NCBI RefSeq assembly: GCF_023973825.1
Contig: NC_090125.1
Span: forward strand, 690,501-754,500
Length of the DNA: 64,000 bases
DNA from: Plasmodium brasilianum
Taxonomy: Eukaryota > Apicomplexa > Aconoidasida > Haemosporida > Plasmodiidae
Reading direction: 5' to 3'
Each line of letters begins with the position of its first letter. The stretch's first letter is position 1. The notes under the pieces are model-generated. The model was not told the DNA's origin and did not search any database. It was given only the letters and a program-made list of their open reading frames with translations. Made by a program: the position numbers and the translations under genes. Below, piece after piece: positions 22,201-34,117 of this stretch.

Positions 22201-24008
22201 TCTTTTGTCTACAGTAATTCTGTTCATGCAACTCACGTCGTAATTATTGTATTCATTGTCGCCATGATCACTACCATCTTTCTGCTCACTAAGTTTAGAA
22301 AACCTTGAAGTACTAATACTAACAATATTACCCTTTGCATCGTCCTGGCCCCACTTTATACTACCTCTTCCGTTTCGAATTAGGCAAATATTTACATCTC
22401 GCTTCAAACACATGAGGTAATATATTCTAGCGTATTCATTATAGAATTTATTAATAGCAATAAAACCATATAACATAAAGAAATAACGCATATTGCTACT
22501 GTAAATAATTTTTTTTAAAAAATCTTTTTCTCCATAACCTTTTATGCATTTCCATTTGCATGCAAATAGATAATAATTTACAAATTTTTTAAATAAAATA
22601 GACAAGTAGGAGTAATAAATATTGCTCATATTTTCAAATTCATAACTATTAAAAAAAAGAACAGGGTTATGTTGAATGTAACCACCATTTATACGTCTCA
22701 TAATAGTATGTAAACGTGCATTATTATTTTTTTTATCTTTATAGCTTGTAACGTTTTTTCCATTTAAAATTTTCTTATGTATATAAATTTTTATATGTCT
22801 TTTTAGTTCTTTTTTTAAATTATTAATAAAATCCTGTTTAAAAAAAGTAACTCCTCTATGTTTTGCAAATATGCTACTGTTATTTTCTCTTATTTTTTTG
22901 ATATAGATAGGACAACATGTATCATCATTATTATTATACTTCTTTACATTGATATTATTCTCTACATTTTCTTCTTCTACTAACAGTTCGTTTAATTTTG
23001 CTATTTTCCTTTTTCTTTTGCACACTACATATTTTACGTTTACATCATGGGCGGAAATATTTTCCACATCCTTGTGATTCGAATGAGCCTCTATTTCGCT
23101 ACTCTTACAATTACTCTTGCGGTTGTTGCTTATGTTGTTGGCATTATTGTTACTGTTACTATTGTGTCTATTACTTACATTAATGCTATCTGTTAGTTTA
23201 ACTAACTTACGAACATCCTCATTTTTACCCCATTTATGATGTTGTAATGGCTTTATGATGTTATATATGCGAAAGTCCTTCACTTGCTTTTTACCTATTA
23301 TAAGCGCATTTTTTTGGGGTTCATTTTTGTTTGGAAATTGTATCATTTCACTAATTGAAATACCGCTTATTTGCATTTGTTCTTGTCTTTGCTTTTGCAC
23401 TTGCTTTTGCTCTAGCTTTTCCTTTTCTTTTTCTTTTCTTTTTTTTTTTTTTTCTTTCTTCTCTTAAGCAGTTTAAGTATGTTACTTATATCCCTATTAT
23501 CAGTGTTTCCATATTGCTTCCATAGCTTGCTCTTTTTTGAGGCGGTTATTCGTTGGTTCATTCTATGAATACGCAGGTGCGAGTACTTGTTATATTTATT
23601 ATTATCACTGTGGAAAATTTTACAGGATTTCACTTTTTCTATATTCTTACTGAAGCTTGACAATTTTTTGCTAACACATTTAATATAACTATTTACTTTT
23701 TTACAGTTTTTATTATTTATTTTATGCAACTTTATTATTCCAAAATCATAATATTCATTTATATTAGAATTATTTTGCAAACATTTGGTACCCATTTTTA
23801 AGAGGGAAGAAACCTCCTCTCTATTACATACATCTTTTTCATTATTTATATACAAGCAAATATATTTATTACTCTGTGTATTTGAAACAACGGAATATTT
23901 CATTCCATTTTGTGTATAATCTCTAATTGTAGCTACATCCATAACTTTCACGTGGTGTAGTTTACCATAATATTCTATGTCCATTTGATCACTTCTATCT
24001 GTTATCAT
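19291..24008 (-). CDS. Large low-complexity protein of unknown function, split by frameshift in an A15 run
   Basis: Two minus-strand frames meet at an A/G tract. The first is 24008-23412, starting at ATG as MITDRSDQMDIEYYGKLHHV and ending in poly-Lys. The second, to 19291, carries 1,369 codons after the tract. The frames overlap by about 50 bp, both read Lys/Glu there, and no intron border exists, so I treat them as one gene of about 1,570 residues with an indel in the 15-base homopolymer (23439-23453). The ordered-looking parts are the first ~130 residues and a region soon after the junction (GVTFFKQDFINNLKKELKRH, with many Tyr/Phe). The rest is Asn/Gly/Ser-rich: N-G-S-T-N-G-D-Q repeats (about 21380-21600), Ser runs, and NISGNVSG repeats (about 19960-20110). 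I recognise no domain. It lies between the RING gene and ATCase on the same strand. Confidence 0.7.
19960..20115 (-). repeat. Coding minisatellite (NISGNVSG)
   Basis: Near-perfect 12/24-bp tandem units on the coding minus strand encode alternating N-I-S-G and N-V-S-G for about 13 tetrapeptides. It is embedded in the C-terminal Asn-rich part of the large unknown protein. Confidence 0.85.
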
Positions 24009-26984
24009 TTTAATTGTGTACAAATATTTATTTATTTACGTTTATATGCATATTCATTCGTATATAAATTTATATAACTTATATACATACACGGACATAC
24101 ATTATGAAATTCCCGCCTTCTGCTGCTACTACTGTCATGGCTTTTTCGTTTTCTCGTTAAGTTGCTATTTTGTTTTTACTTTTTTTTTTTTTTTTTTGTT
24201 GTATAATATATAAATATATATATATGTATACGCGTATGTATTAATATGCCGCATACATGTGACTTTTTTCCAAATTTCAAAAGATATACAATTGCAAAAT
24301 GGCATAATACATGAATTAAAATTGAGACGACATATTTAATTATATAACTACGTTTTTAACTAGGTTTCATATTTCTAATAAATAACATTTTTTAAATAAT
24401 TAACAGTACAAAAGCAGCCTTTTAAAAAAAAAAAATATATATATTCTAATTACGAATTATTAATTTTTTATACATTTTCTGAAGTATTTTTTTTTTTTTT
24501 TTTTAAAAAACTATATTTCAATATGAAATATATTTACAAATAGTTTTTATGTTAACACGAAATATGAATTCTATTCTTTAAACTTCTGTATATTCGCTTT
24601 CATTGGAAAATTAAGAAATTTTTTACATTTGCTTTACCTATATATTATATATACATAATACATGTAATCTTTATTAAACTTCTATAAAATATTCTCGTTT
24701 TTTACACTTTCACATATAACTATATTCATTTAAAAAAAAAAGTATTGAAATAGACAAAATTTTTATAAAATAACTCGTGCAATAATGTAAGTTATAAAAT
24801 AAAAAAAAGAGAAGTTTATATATAATAGCATCACAATAAAAAAATGGATATTTATATAATGTATGTATATTCAAAAAGAGTGTTAACTGAAATGAGGCAT
24901 TATTATACATATACATTTATATATATATATATTATTTGCTCTGTAATTGTATATGTTTATATTTAAAAAATATGCATAGATAGATATTTATTTATTAGGT
25001 ACTCATTTATGTGATTTTTACTTTTTTACATACGAAGAAAAAATAAGTATAAAATAAAATACATAAAAAAATTTTATAATGTAAAATTATACGTTATAGA
25101 AAATTCATTTGTTATTAACATTGTGAGAGGGTATATATATATTTATGTATACATATAAAAGCCAATATAATATAAAACAAAAAATTACAATATATTTCCT
25201 TGAGATAAAATTTACTTTTTTTATTTTAAGGTTTTTTTTTGTTTTTTTTTTTTTTCCCTGATATTTTTACAGCGTTAAAAAATAACGCAGTTTTTTTTAT
25301 GTATAAACGAATACAATTAAGAGAAATACTAATATATCACATACGCATATATCTATATTTATATAAGCCAAATAAGAAGAAAAATAAAAATTATTCATAA
25401 ATAATGATTAAAAGTAGTAACACTTTTACAATGAAAACAGTGTCTAATAAGGAAAGGAGAAAATAAGAAATATAAAATAAGGATATGTTTACATAAGTAT
25501 TACTTACAGATTGTAAGTATGTAGGAAGATCTATTTCTAATAAGCAAGCGATAATGAACACTTTCTAACGTCCGTAAGAATATTAGAACAAAATTCATAC
25601 TAAAAATGCGAGTAGTATAAATATTTAATTTTATACACATATATATATATATATATATATAATATATATTATATATATATATATACATATGAGTAACAAA
25701 CATCTAAAGTGTTCTCAAATTTGTAGTACCTTTTTTCATAATTTTATTATGGAACAAAGTGTTCTGGTAATATACGACCCCTAAATACTTTTTCTCTCAA
25801 ATTTACAACGTAGCTCTAAATGAAAAATTTTACAGTCATAAATAAAATATCAATTGGCGTTGTTTATTCTTATGAATAATTTATTCGTACGAGGAAAGTA
25901 TATGTATGTATATATGTATATAAAAAAAAGGGATTGTTTTGATTTTTCATATATTTCAACTTTTTCTTTATTTTTTGAGTGTATTTCACACAATAATGTG
26001 AGTATATTTTGTCAGTGTATCAACATTTTTTCAAAATTACTACATATTAATTTGCAAAAATTTTTTTTACACAACAATGTAACGATAGAAAAATAAATAG
26101 ATAAATAAGGAAAATTCTTTAAAATAATATGTTTATCCGTTCAATCATGTTGCTAGACAAAGGATATAAATTATGAAGAAATCTTCAGGGTTTTCTATAT
26201 ATTAGCGTCCTTTTTTAGAAATGAAAATTAAATATAGAATTACAATTAACATTAAAATGTAGCAGGAAGTACATTTTTTAATATCATTATAATAGCATTA
26301 TCATACATGCTTACTTTTTAGTATAACTGTTACAACGAAATTAATTTTCAAAATATGTTTCTATTTTTCTCCATTTTTCCGAATAAAATGAAAACCAAAT
26401 ATCGTGTCACTGATGGAATTAAGCAAAGCACAAATTTAAAATTTAATAATATAAATGGTAAATTATTTTTCACATGCACATACACATACGCATATGTATA
26501 TATATATATATGTACAAACTGAGACATATTAAAAAAAATAACAATGCGTAAAATGAAAAGAATTTTCCTTTTTTTCAAACAACTTTTGTCATCTGTAATA
26601 AAATATTTGCTCCAAAAAATTATAAAAATATTTTTATGCTGTTAACAATAATTGCAGTATTTACAATAATAGGAATTTTTCTTTTTAAAAGCAAGTCTTA
26701 ATCGTAAATAAAATATAGCCAATTAATTCAAAACACGTCTAAACAGACATAAGTTCAGTTACATATATAAAATCACAAGAAGCGATTCGTGAAATAAAAA
26801 AAAAGTCACATTAATAGAAATTAAAATAGTTCATATGAATTTTATAAAAAATTATTACTTTTAATAATAAAAAAAATAATATCAAAACTCCAACTAGCCA
26901 GTTAGCTAGCTTTTTTTTTTTTTTTTTTTTTCATGTATGTGTGTGTGTGTGTGTGTTTTTTTTTTTATATTTTATACAGCCATT
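24009..26984. other. Intergenic spacer, about 3 kb
   Basis: Very AT-rich. It contains (TA)n tracts near 24205, 24920 and 25638-25685, poly-T at 24488-24505 and 26910-26931, and a (TG)n run at 26936-26957. It should hold the promoter of the large unknown gene (to the left) and the 3' end of ATCase (to the right). The short open frames here are translated microsatellite sequence; no gene is supported. Confidence 0.6.
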
Positions 26985-28077
26985 TCATGAAAAGATAAGG
27001 TACAACAGAGCCATTCGTACATATAAACCATTCTCTGCCTGTAAAAAATACACACTTTTGGGATTTTCATCAACTTCTACTTTTATTTCGTTAACTCTTG
27101 GAAGCGGATGAAGTATCTATAAAAAGAATTAAATAAGAATATAAAACCAATAAGTATATTACAAAAAATTTAAAGTTTCGCAAATATAAAACTTAACAAA
27201 ATATGCCCAAAATTTCGGGTGCGAGTGTGTAGAAAATATTAAATAAAAATCATGTAAATTATTTTTACTGTTGTTGAAAAATTATTTTAAAATAAGGAAA
27301 TGAATATACACACTTATATGTTACCCACCTTTGCATCTTCTCTTATGTTCTTCAGAACATTATTGTCTAAAATGAAAGCATCTTTATAATTGTTATATTC
27401 TTGTAAATCAGAAAACCTTTCTTTTTGTATTCTTGTCATATATATGACGTGTGCATCTTTTAAACCATTTTCCAAATTATCATATTTTTTTATAGAATTT
27501 TCATTATAAAAATTGTTTCTTTTTAAATTATTGATTATAATATGCGTTATATATTCAGGAATATCTAAAGATTTACATGATACAAAATTAAAGTTAACAT
27601 TATATCTACTAAGTAATTTACTAAGTGAATGAACAGTTCTTCCATTTTTTAAATCACCCACAAACGCAATATTAATTTTTTGGTTTTTATCTCTTTCCAA
27701 AATAAATGGAAAAAAATTATATATTGTATAAAAGTCTAAAAGTGACTGAGTTGGATGTTCCCCTGTTCCATTCCCTGCATTAATTATTGGTTTCTTTGAT
27801 GATGCAACAGCAAGATCTACATTATTCTGTTAAAAAAAAATTGTTTTGCGAAAGATGAATCAATGTGTGTAACATTAAAGCGCCAATAATAAGTAGCAGT
27901 AGGGTAATATTAAAGTAACAGTAGGACGTCAATAATAAAATGATAACAGATATTATAAAATAATAATAATTTCAAAATAAGATATAAAAGAATGGAATAA
28001 GAAAGTGCGAACAGTTGTATACAAACACTATATATCTAAGTGTTCCTTAATTTTTTTGGAAATACATATAAACATAT

Positions 28078-28114
<37 letters not shown>

Positions 28115-28627
28115 TGTACATTTTTTTATTATTTTTACATTTGATGGATCCCTATAGATTATACCGTCCACATATTTTGACAAAATCGTAAAAGCATCTT
28201 GCACAGTTTCCCCTTTATAAAAAGATGTAGAATTCATATCAGTTATATTTATTACTTTCGAACCCAATCTTAAAATTGCAGAATCGAAGGAGCATCTAGT
28301 TCTTGTACTAGGTTCAAGAAATATACTACAAAAAACTTTATTATCTAAATATCTAGAATTTTCATTATTCTTTAGTATGGATTCAAACTTCTTAGCTGTG
28401 AATAAAATTGCTAGCAATTCCTCATCATTTATATCATCTATATTTATGACATTCTTATTTTTCATTTTTTCTATTATCATATCTAAATTTATTTTATATT
28501 TGTTGTTCAGGTAATTTTTTTCACCAATGATTAACTTGGCTTTTCTTTTGCCTGAAATCACATGTGCTAGTATTGCTGCCATTAAAAATGTAAATACTAC
28601 AAATATAGAACTCAGTATTTCTATCAT
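26985..28627 (-). CDS. ATCase: Aspartate carbamoyltransferase, three exons
   Basis: Joins carbamoyl phosphate and L-aspartate to carbamoyl-aspartate, the second step of de novo pyrimidine synthesis, on which malaria parasites depend. Exons in coding order are 28139-28627, 27329-27826 and 26985-27116, all phase 0, giving 372 residues, which matches the usual Plasmodium size. Visible signatures are FLEPSTRTR (carbamoyl-phosphate loop), FYKGETVQD (the Lys that reaches across the subunit interface), [14 protein letters not shown], the Asp-domain start [17 protein letters not shown], and HPLPRVNEI in the last exon. The start is ATG 28627. Residues 3-24 ([20 protein letters not shown]) are strongly hydrophobic, followed by SGKRKAKL, so the protein has an N-terminal signal-like or membrane segment absent from bacterial enzymes. 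It stands alone, with no CPSase or DHOase domain, as expected for apicomplexans, where these are separate proteins. Confidence 0.96.
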
Positions 28628-28700
28628 TTTTCGTGTATGCAATATAAATAAGAATGTGCTACTATAAATTTGTTAATAAAATACATTAAAATAAATAAAT

Positions 28701-28731
<31 letters not shown>

Positions 28732-30246
28732 TAGATATATAGGAAAATAAAATAAATTATTTGCTTAATTCTTTAATTAAATTTTCAAAATTTAGACATA
28801 TTTTCTTAAAAATTATATAAAACAAAATATACCAAATAATTTTATGTGTTATAAAAAAGATAAAATAAAATAACATATCTGTTATTTCGGCAAAATATGT
28901 TTTATTTTCTGCACAAATAAGTCGTCTATTAATAATTCACATTTAGAGCTTATTAACTACAAATAGAAATGTATAAAATTTAAAATTAAATGACAAAAAA
29001 TAAAAATAAAAATTAAAAATAAAAATGAAAAATAAAAAATAAAAAATAAAATAAATAAATAAAATCATTATAATATAATAATACAATAAATCAATAATAA
29101 TGTAATAATGCAATAATGCAATAATAATACGACAATAATGTAATATTAATATATAATAATAATAATAATGAATAAATTTGAAAGACCTGCTAAAACTTTA
29201 TTTTCATATTACAAAATGAAACACAAATGCTTGTGTAAATGTGTATTAACAAGTAATGAATAGTGATATATAAACAACACAACTCCCAAACAACGTAGAA
29301 ATACATTAACCATATAATTCATATTTTGCAGTACAAAAATGCGAAATGCGTGAAATGTGCCATCACATTTATTTCATTTATTTATTATAAGATAACAAAT
29401 CAATTTTCTGATTTAAAGGAATCGTACATATTAATTTGGATTTTTCAATTTTCTTAGAAATAAAAAGAAAAGAGGATGAATGATGAAAGAGAAGAAATTT
29501 GTAGATACAAACAAAAATAACACATAAGTATATATACAAATACAATTACAAATACAAATACATATACATATACATATATATATATATAATATAATGTCCT
29601 CGTTTAACTAAGTTTTGATTGCCATTTATTTCACCAAGCATAATTTAAGTTAAAAATTAAAAGCCCTACTTTAAATATATAACATAATTAAGAGCCTTAT
29701 TTTAAATATACTAACAAAAAGTAAAAGCCGTACTTTAAATATTCTAATAACGTACATAAGCTTGATATATAAAACGTAAAAGTTACTATCATATAGGAAA
29801 AACATATAAAATGTAAGCCATAAAAAGAAATCAAAATAATAGCTTGTATGCAACGAAGCATATATAAATTAAAATGTTTAACGTGTAGCTTTAAAAAAAA
29901 AAAAAAAAGTACACGTTTTTTTTTTTTTTTTCAAGTAGAGTTCAACAGGGAAAAATATGAATATGGATGTATAATTACATAATATATATGCATATAATAA
30001 CTTATATAACATGTTTGCATTGTAATATAAGATCGTGAAACAGAAAAATACTTTGCAATGTAGCTTTAACTTCGTTCGCATATATAGAATGTAACGGACA
30101 CCGCACATATATAAAGTTCCGGTTTTTTTTTTTAAAAAAGAAGGAAAAAGTTGTACATATAAAATATGAATAAATTAGTACATTTTCTCCGGAAAATGTC
30201 CATATAACGGATAGCATAAAAATTGTGAAGCGAAAAAATTGGTGAA
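28628..30246. other. Divergent promoter region, ATCase / RINT1-like gene
   Basis: 1.6 kb between divergent gene starts. It contains A-rich short repeats (aaaaataaaaat-type at 28985-29060; aataatgcaat-type at 29085-29170), (TA)n at 28712-28730 and 29570-29590, poly-A at 29893-29908 and poly-T at 29918-29931. It must serve both genes. No gene seen. Confidence 0.6.
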
Positions 30247-33200
30247 ATGTTTATAACCAGCTACTTTGATCGTAAATATAAATTAAGTGAAAAGAGAGAA
30301 CAAAAAATTGAAAATGATGGATGCAAGAAAACAAATATAGAACAGGTTTTAAAAAATGCTTTAATTTCATATAAGGAGAAATTAAGTGTAGTAGATGAGG
30401 AAAATAAAAAAGAGAAAATAAAGGAAATTTTATCGCAATTGTTAAAAAAAAGGTTGAAAAGAAATGATAATGTAACTACTGGTATAAACCTTACTTACGA
30501 TGATACTAATAATGACCGAACAACAAATGATGAAAATGAACCTTTCCATAATGATTTTTATTTAGATAATAGTGGTATACATATAAATAATAAAGAGGGC
30601 GGAATAGGGAGCATTTTAAAAGAGAACAAAAGTTTAAAATATTGTGCACAAAATATATTGTTACTAGGCACATATCTAGAACATGATAAATTAAAAAATA
30701 TGAACATACAGGATATATATAATATTATTGATACATATATATCAAAAAATAAACACGAAATTGATGAAATTAAGGAGAAGTTAAAAGTAGAATCGGAAAA
30801 GGAATTAACAAGGGTAAAAAATGATTTATGTACAATTCATGCTATAAAGAAGGAATTAGCTAGTATTAAAATTATAGAAGAAGAGAACGGTTGTATAAAT
30901 GCAGCGGAATATATGATAAGAGAAATGAAAAATATACAAAAACTAAAAAAACAAAAAGAATATATTATATGTTTAAAAAATTCGTTAATAAAACTAGAAC
31001 AAGCCAAGAAATGTGCTGTTAGTGGGAAATATGATGAAACTCTTATCATCATATTAGATATTGTAAAAGTATTGCATGTATTTAAAAAAAATATGAAAGA
31101 ACAAATTATAAAAGGAATTAAATTCTTTATTCCTCTGTTGTCAGAATATTATTTAAATAGAACAGAGTTATTATTGTCTAGTATTTATTGGGGAAATAAT
31201 ATAACCCATGTATCAACAAACGCGTTGGAAGAATTAACAAATAATATAGATCACAGTAGTGATGATGAATATTCCGCGTATTTAGATTACGAAGACTTTG
31301 GATTAAAAGATGTAAATAGTATTGGATACGGAGTTAATCTACATAGTAACAGGAAAGATAGTTTATCTAGGGATAGAGGTACAAATATGCTTAACTGTAG
31401 TATGTCCTATAAAGAAAAAGCATTCAAGGAAAAAATAAAAAATACTACTATTTTTGATAACACATACATTTCGCTGATAAAGAAAGAAAGTCCTGAGTTC
31501 ATCAGCATTTTGATAAGCTGGAATATAATTGAAAAAATTGACAATCATATACGTGATGAAAAAAAACATTCGAAGAAATTCTTTCTTCATAAAAAGAATT
31601 CTCCAGTGGTGTATATTGATGAGCTTGCTAGTAGTATAATTAAATTTTTTAGATCCTTTTTTCAAGATGATAAGAGTCCGTTATTAAAATTTGATAAGCC
31701 TGAATGGGGGCTTAAATATTTATTCTACCAATCCATTATAAGTGGTTCAATTATAAAAATGCTTATGAGGTGTGTTAACAAGGAAGATCTACAAGACAAT
31801 ATGATATTGCATCGCGCACTGCAGGATATGATTTTATATAATAACAAGTACAAAAACGTTAAGGCGAAGGATAGCGATCAGACGGGTTACAACAGTAGTA
31901 GAATTGGTAGTAGTAGTAATATATATATGCCACATAACAGTCAGGCGAACATTAGTTTACCCAGTTCGGATAGTATGCCATGGGGAGGAAAAGACAGGAT
32001 CGGAGAGAGCAGCATGGAAAAGAAATTAGAAAATATGATATTGGGAAATGAAGAAGATGATTTATATGGTATAGAGAAGGAAGAAGAGTTTAAGTTAGAT
32101 TATAAGACATATTATGAAACATATAATAACATGAATAATGAAGAGAAGGAAGAGTACTTTTACTTAATAACGAATTGTGAGCAATTATTGGATAGACTTA
32201 ATTACTGCATTATATCTGAATGCAGATTGTACATTTTGAGTAGGATTTCATATTTTGTTCATATGTATTATTCAGAAGAGGACAAAGAGGATGTAAAAAA
32301 ATTATTTTTAAATTTCATGCATCATATTATTATGATATACGATAAATGGTCTTTATATGATAGTATTAATTGTAAATATTTACTGAACGACTTTTTTAAC
32401 AACACATTTATTCATTTGACCTATGAGGAGAAGTCTTCACATCAGGAGGAAAACAAGGAGTATAATGACTACAATGAGCATAATGACCACAAGGACAGCA
32501 ACGACATAGAGGATAATACAAATAATGAACAACGAATAAGAGACCTTCTTACATCAAAAACGTGTAACACAGATGAAATAAAAAGTGGTGTATATGTAAG
32601 GGATTTCTTCATATCACTAGAAAACGAATTTCTCACAGACATTCTTAAAGATATGTCGACTAACAACTGCTGTGTACAATTAAAGAACAGTATAATTTTA
32701 GAGGATGGTGATTGCATAAATGAGTACTGCCATATATTTATTGAACTTTTGAAAAAAATAGAAAAGAGGATAATATACTTTCAACAGAGTAAAGAATTTA
32801 TAGAAGATTATATTAACAACGTTGTAAAGAAATTATTAATAATTGTAAAAGACGAATTTCGTAATCACTGGAACAGTATAAATGATTTGATAGGAAATTC
32901 TGAAATGACATGTTTATTATATGTATCTTTTTTTTCTATAAATAAATTTCTTACCAATTTTCAATTTAGAGATTATATGAAAGATATGATTTCTAGTTTT
33001 GATACCTTAGAAAAAAAAATGTTACACAACTTTTTAGATGCCTTTTATCATTTCATATCTATACGTATATATAATTTATTTTCTGTCAATAATGCATTTC
33101 ATGAGTATATACTAAATAATGTATATAAGATTAAAAAATGTCTACCTTATTACATTTTCATAAATATGTGTAATAAAATTTTGCGCAAGTTGGATTACAC

Positions 33201-33660
33201 TATTTTGAATTTCCTCATGAATCAGAATACTTCCTTTTTACATGATGAAAGTTTGTTCAACACATTTATTAGTAATTCTTTGTTAATTTTACAATACGTT
33301 CAAGACCTAAATGCTAGGAACGACATCTATATAATGCCCTCGTTACAAGAAATTGTAAAGTTACTGACTGATGATATAGATAACCTTAAAACAAAAATTA
33401 ACGAAATTAAAAACAATTATATACTGTTGAATAATAAGAACAATTGGTTAGGTCTTGTTACTAAATTTACCAGTGCTTTGTTGAAGGAAGACTCTAGTGA
33501 TGACATGAATTCTACTAATGAAAACCTTGAAGAGGAAAAAGACGAGACCAAAAATTCAAAAATTTCGTTAAAAAAAATTAAGCTTATTTTGTTGAGGAGA
33601 CCGGATATAAAACATGTTGCAGAGAAATCCATTGTTATTCAGGAATTTGTTGAGTGGTGA
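30247..33660 (+). CDS. RINT1/Tip20-like vesicle-tethering protein
   Basis: Single-exon protein of 1,137 residues. An N-terminal region rich in coiled coil (about 150-260) is followed by a long all-helical body with acidic, Ser/Asn-rich inserts (about 340-400, 540-620, 730-770). The recognisable piece is IIKFFRSFFQDDKSPLLKFD followed by KPEWGLKYLF. An aromatic HF-like stretch leading to DKPEW is the hallmark of the RINT1/Tip20 family, subunits of the Dsl1/NRZ complex that tethers Golgi-derived vesicles at the ER. The later helices (LDRLNYCIISECRLYILSRI; EKKMLHNFLDAFYHFISIRI) fit the helical-rod fold of such tethers. The match is to a short motif plus overall character, so another multisubunit-tether family is possible. 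It is divergent from ATCase and convergent with LipA. Confidence 0.55.
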   Translation: MFITSYFDRKYKLSEKREQKIENDGCKKTNIEQVLKNALISYKEKLSVVDEENKKEKIKEILSQLLKKRLKRNDNVTTGINLTYDDTNNDRTTNDENEPFHNDFYLDNSGIHINNKEGGIGSILKENKSLKYCAQNILLLGTYLEHDKLKNMNIQDIYNIIDTYISKNKHEIDEIKEKLKVESEKELTRVKNDLCTIHAIKKELASIKIIEEENGCINAAEYMIREMKNIQKLKKQKEYIICLKNSLIKLEQAKKCAVSGKYDETLIIILDIVKVLHVFKKNMKEQIIKGIKFFIPLLSEYYLNRTELLLSSIYWGNNITHVSTNALEELTNNIDHSSDDEYSAYLDYEDFGLKDVNSIGYGVNLHSNRKDSLSRDRGTNMLNCSMSYKEKAFKEKIKNTTIFDNTYISLIKKESPEFISILISWNIIEKIDNHIRDEKKHSKKFFLHKKNSPVVYIDELASSIIKFFRSFFQDDKSPLLKFDKPEWGLKYLFYQSIISGSIIKMLMRCVNKEDLQDNMILHRALQDMILYNNKYKNVKAKDSDQTGYNSSRIGSSSNIYMPHNSQANISLPSSDSMPWGGKDRIGESSMEKKLENMILGNEEDDLYGIEKEEEFKLDYKTYYETYNNMNNEEKEEYFYLITNCEQLLDRLNYCIISECRLYILSRISYFVHMYYSEEDKEDVKKLFLNFMHHIIMIYDKWSLYDSINCKYLLNDFFNNTFIHLTYEEKSSHQEENKEYNDYNEHNDHKDSNDIEDNTNNEQRIRDLLTSKTCNTDEIKSGVYVRDFFISLENEFLTDILKDMSTNNCCVQLKNSIILEDGDCINEYCHIFIELLKKIEKRIIYFQQSKEFIEDYINNVVKKLLIIVKDEFRNHWNSINDLIGNSEMTCLLYVSFFSINKFLTNFQFRDYMKDMISSFDTLEKKMLHNFLDAFYHFISIRIYNLFSVNNAFHEYILNNVYKIKKCLPYYIFINMCNKILRKLDYTILNFLMNQNTSFLHDESLFNTFISNSLLILQYVQDLNARNDIYIMPSLQEIVKLLTDDIDNLKTKINEIKNNYILLNNKNNWLGLVTKFTSALLKEDSSDDMNSTNENLEEEKDETKNSKISLKKIKLILLRRPDIKHVAEKSIVIQEFVEW

Positions 33661-34117
33661 ACTTTTTTTTGTGTCACTACATGATATGTTGAGTCGTGTG
33701 TTAAATGTGTCAGATACTTTTTTTTTTTTTTTTTTCGTCTTTTCGAAAAGCTGCAAACGACAAATGGGCGCCATTATATATCCAAAATGTGCGAAAGTTA
33801 TTTTCCAAACCGCGTGCAAGTTCTCGTTAGGCAAAGTTCAGGCTTAAAAAGTGGTAACCCCCCTTAGGGATGAACATAAACGACCATTAACAAATGTTGG
33901 AAAGTACAAATGAATATAAATAAATGTGCTTACCTTTGCATGCATGTGCATATACGTGTGTATATAAGTATGCATATACGTATGCATATACCTTTATATA
34001 TATTTTTGCACAATACCCACGTTCATATTTGTGCCCATTTTTCTTTTTTGTCATAATATAACTTCAACTTTTACGTAAATAAATTTTAAAATTTCCTTTT
34101 TTTTTTACTATCTTGAT
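33661..34117. other. Convergent 3' spacer
   Basis: 457 bp between the ends of the RINT1-like gene and lipoate synthase. It has poly-T at 33718-33735 and (TATGCA)-type sequence at 33940-34000. Nothing else seen. Confidence 0.6.

Noticed and set aside
25854..26096. 80-codon plus-strand frame
   Set aside because: Hydrophobic low-complexity translation of spacer; no supporting start context or neighbour exon.
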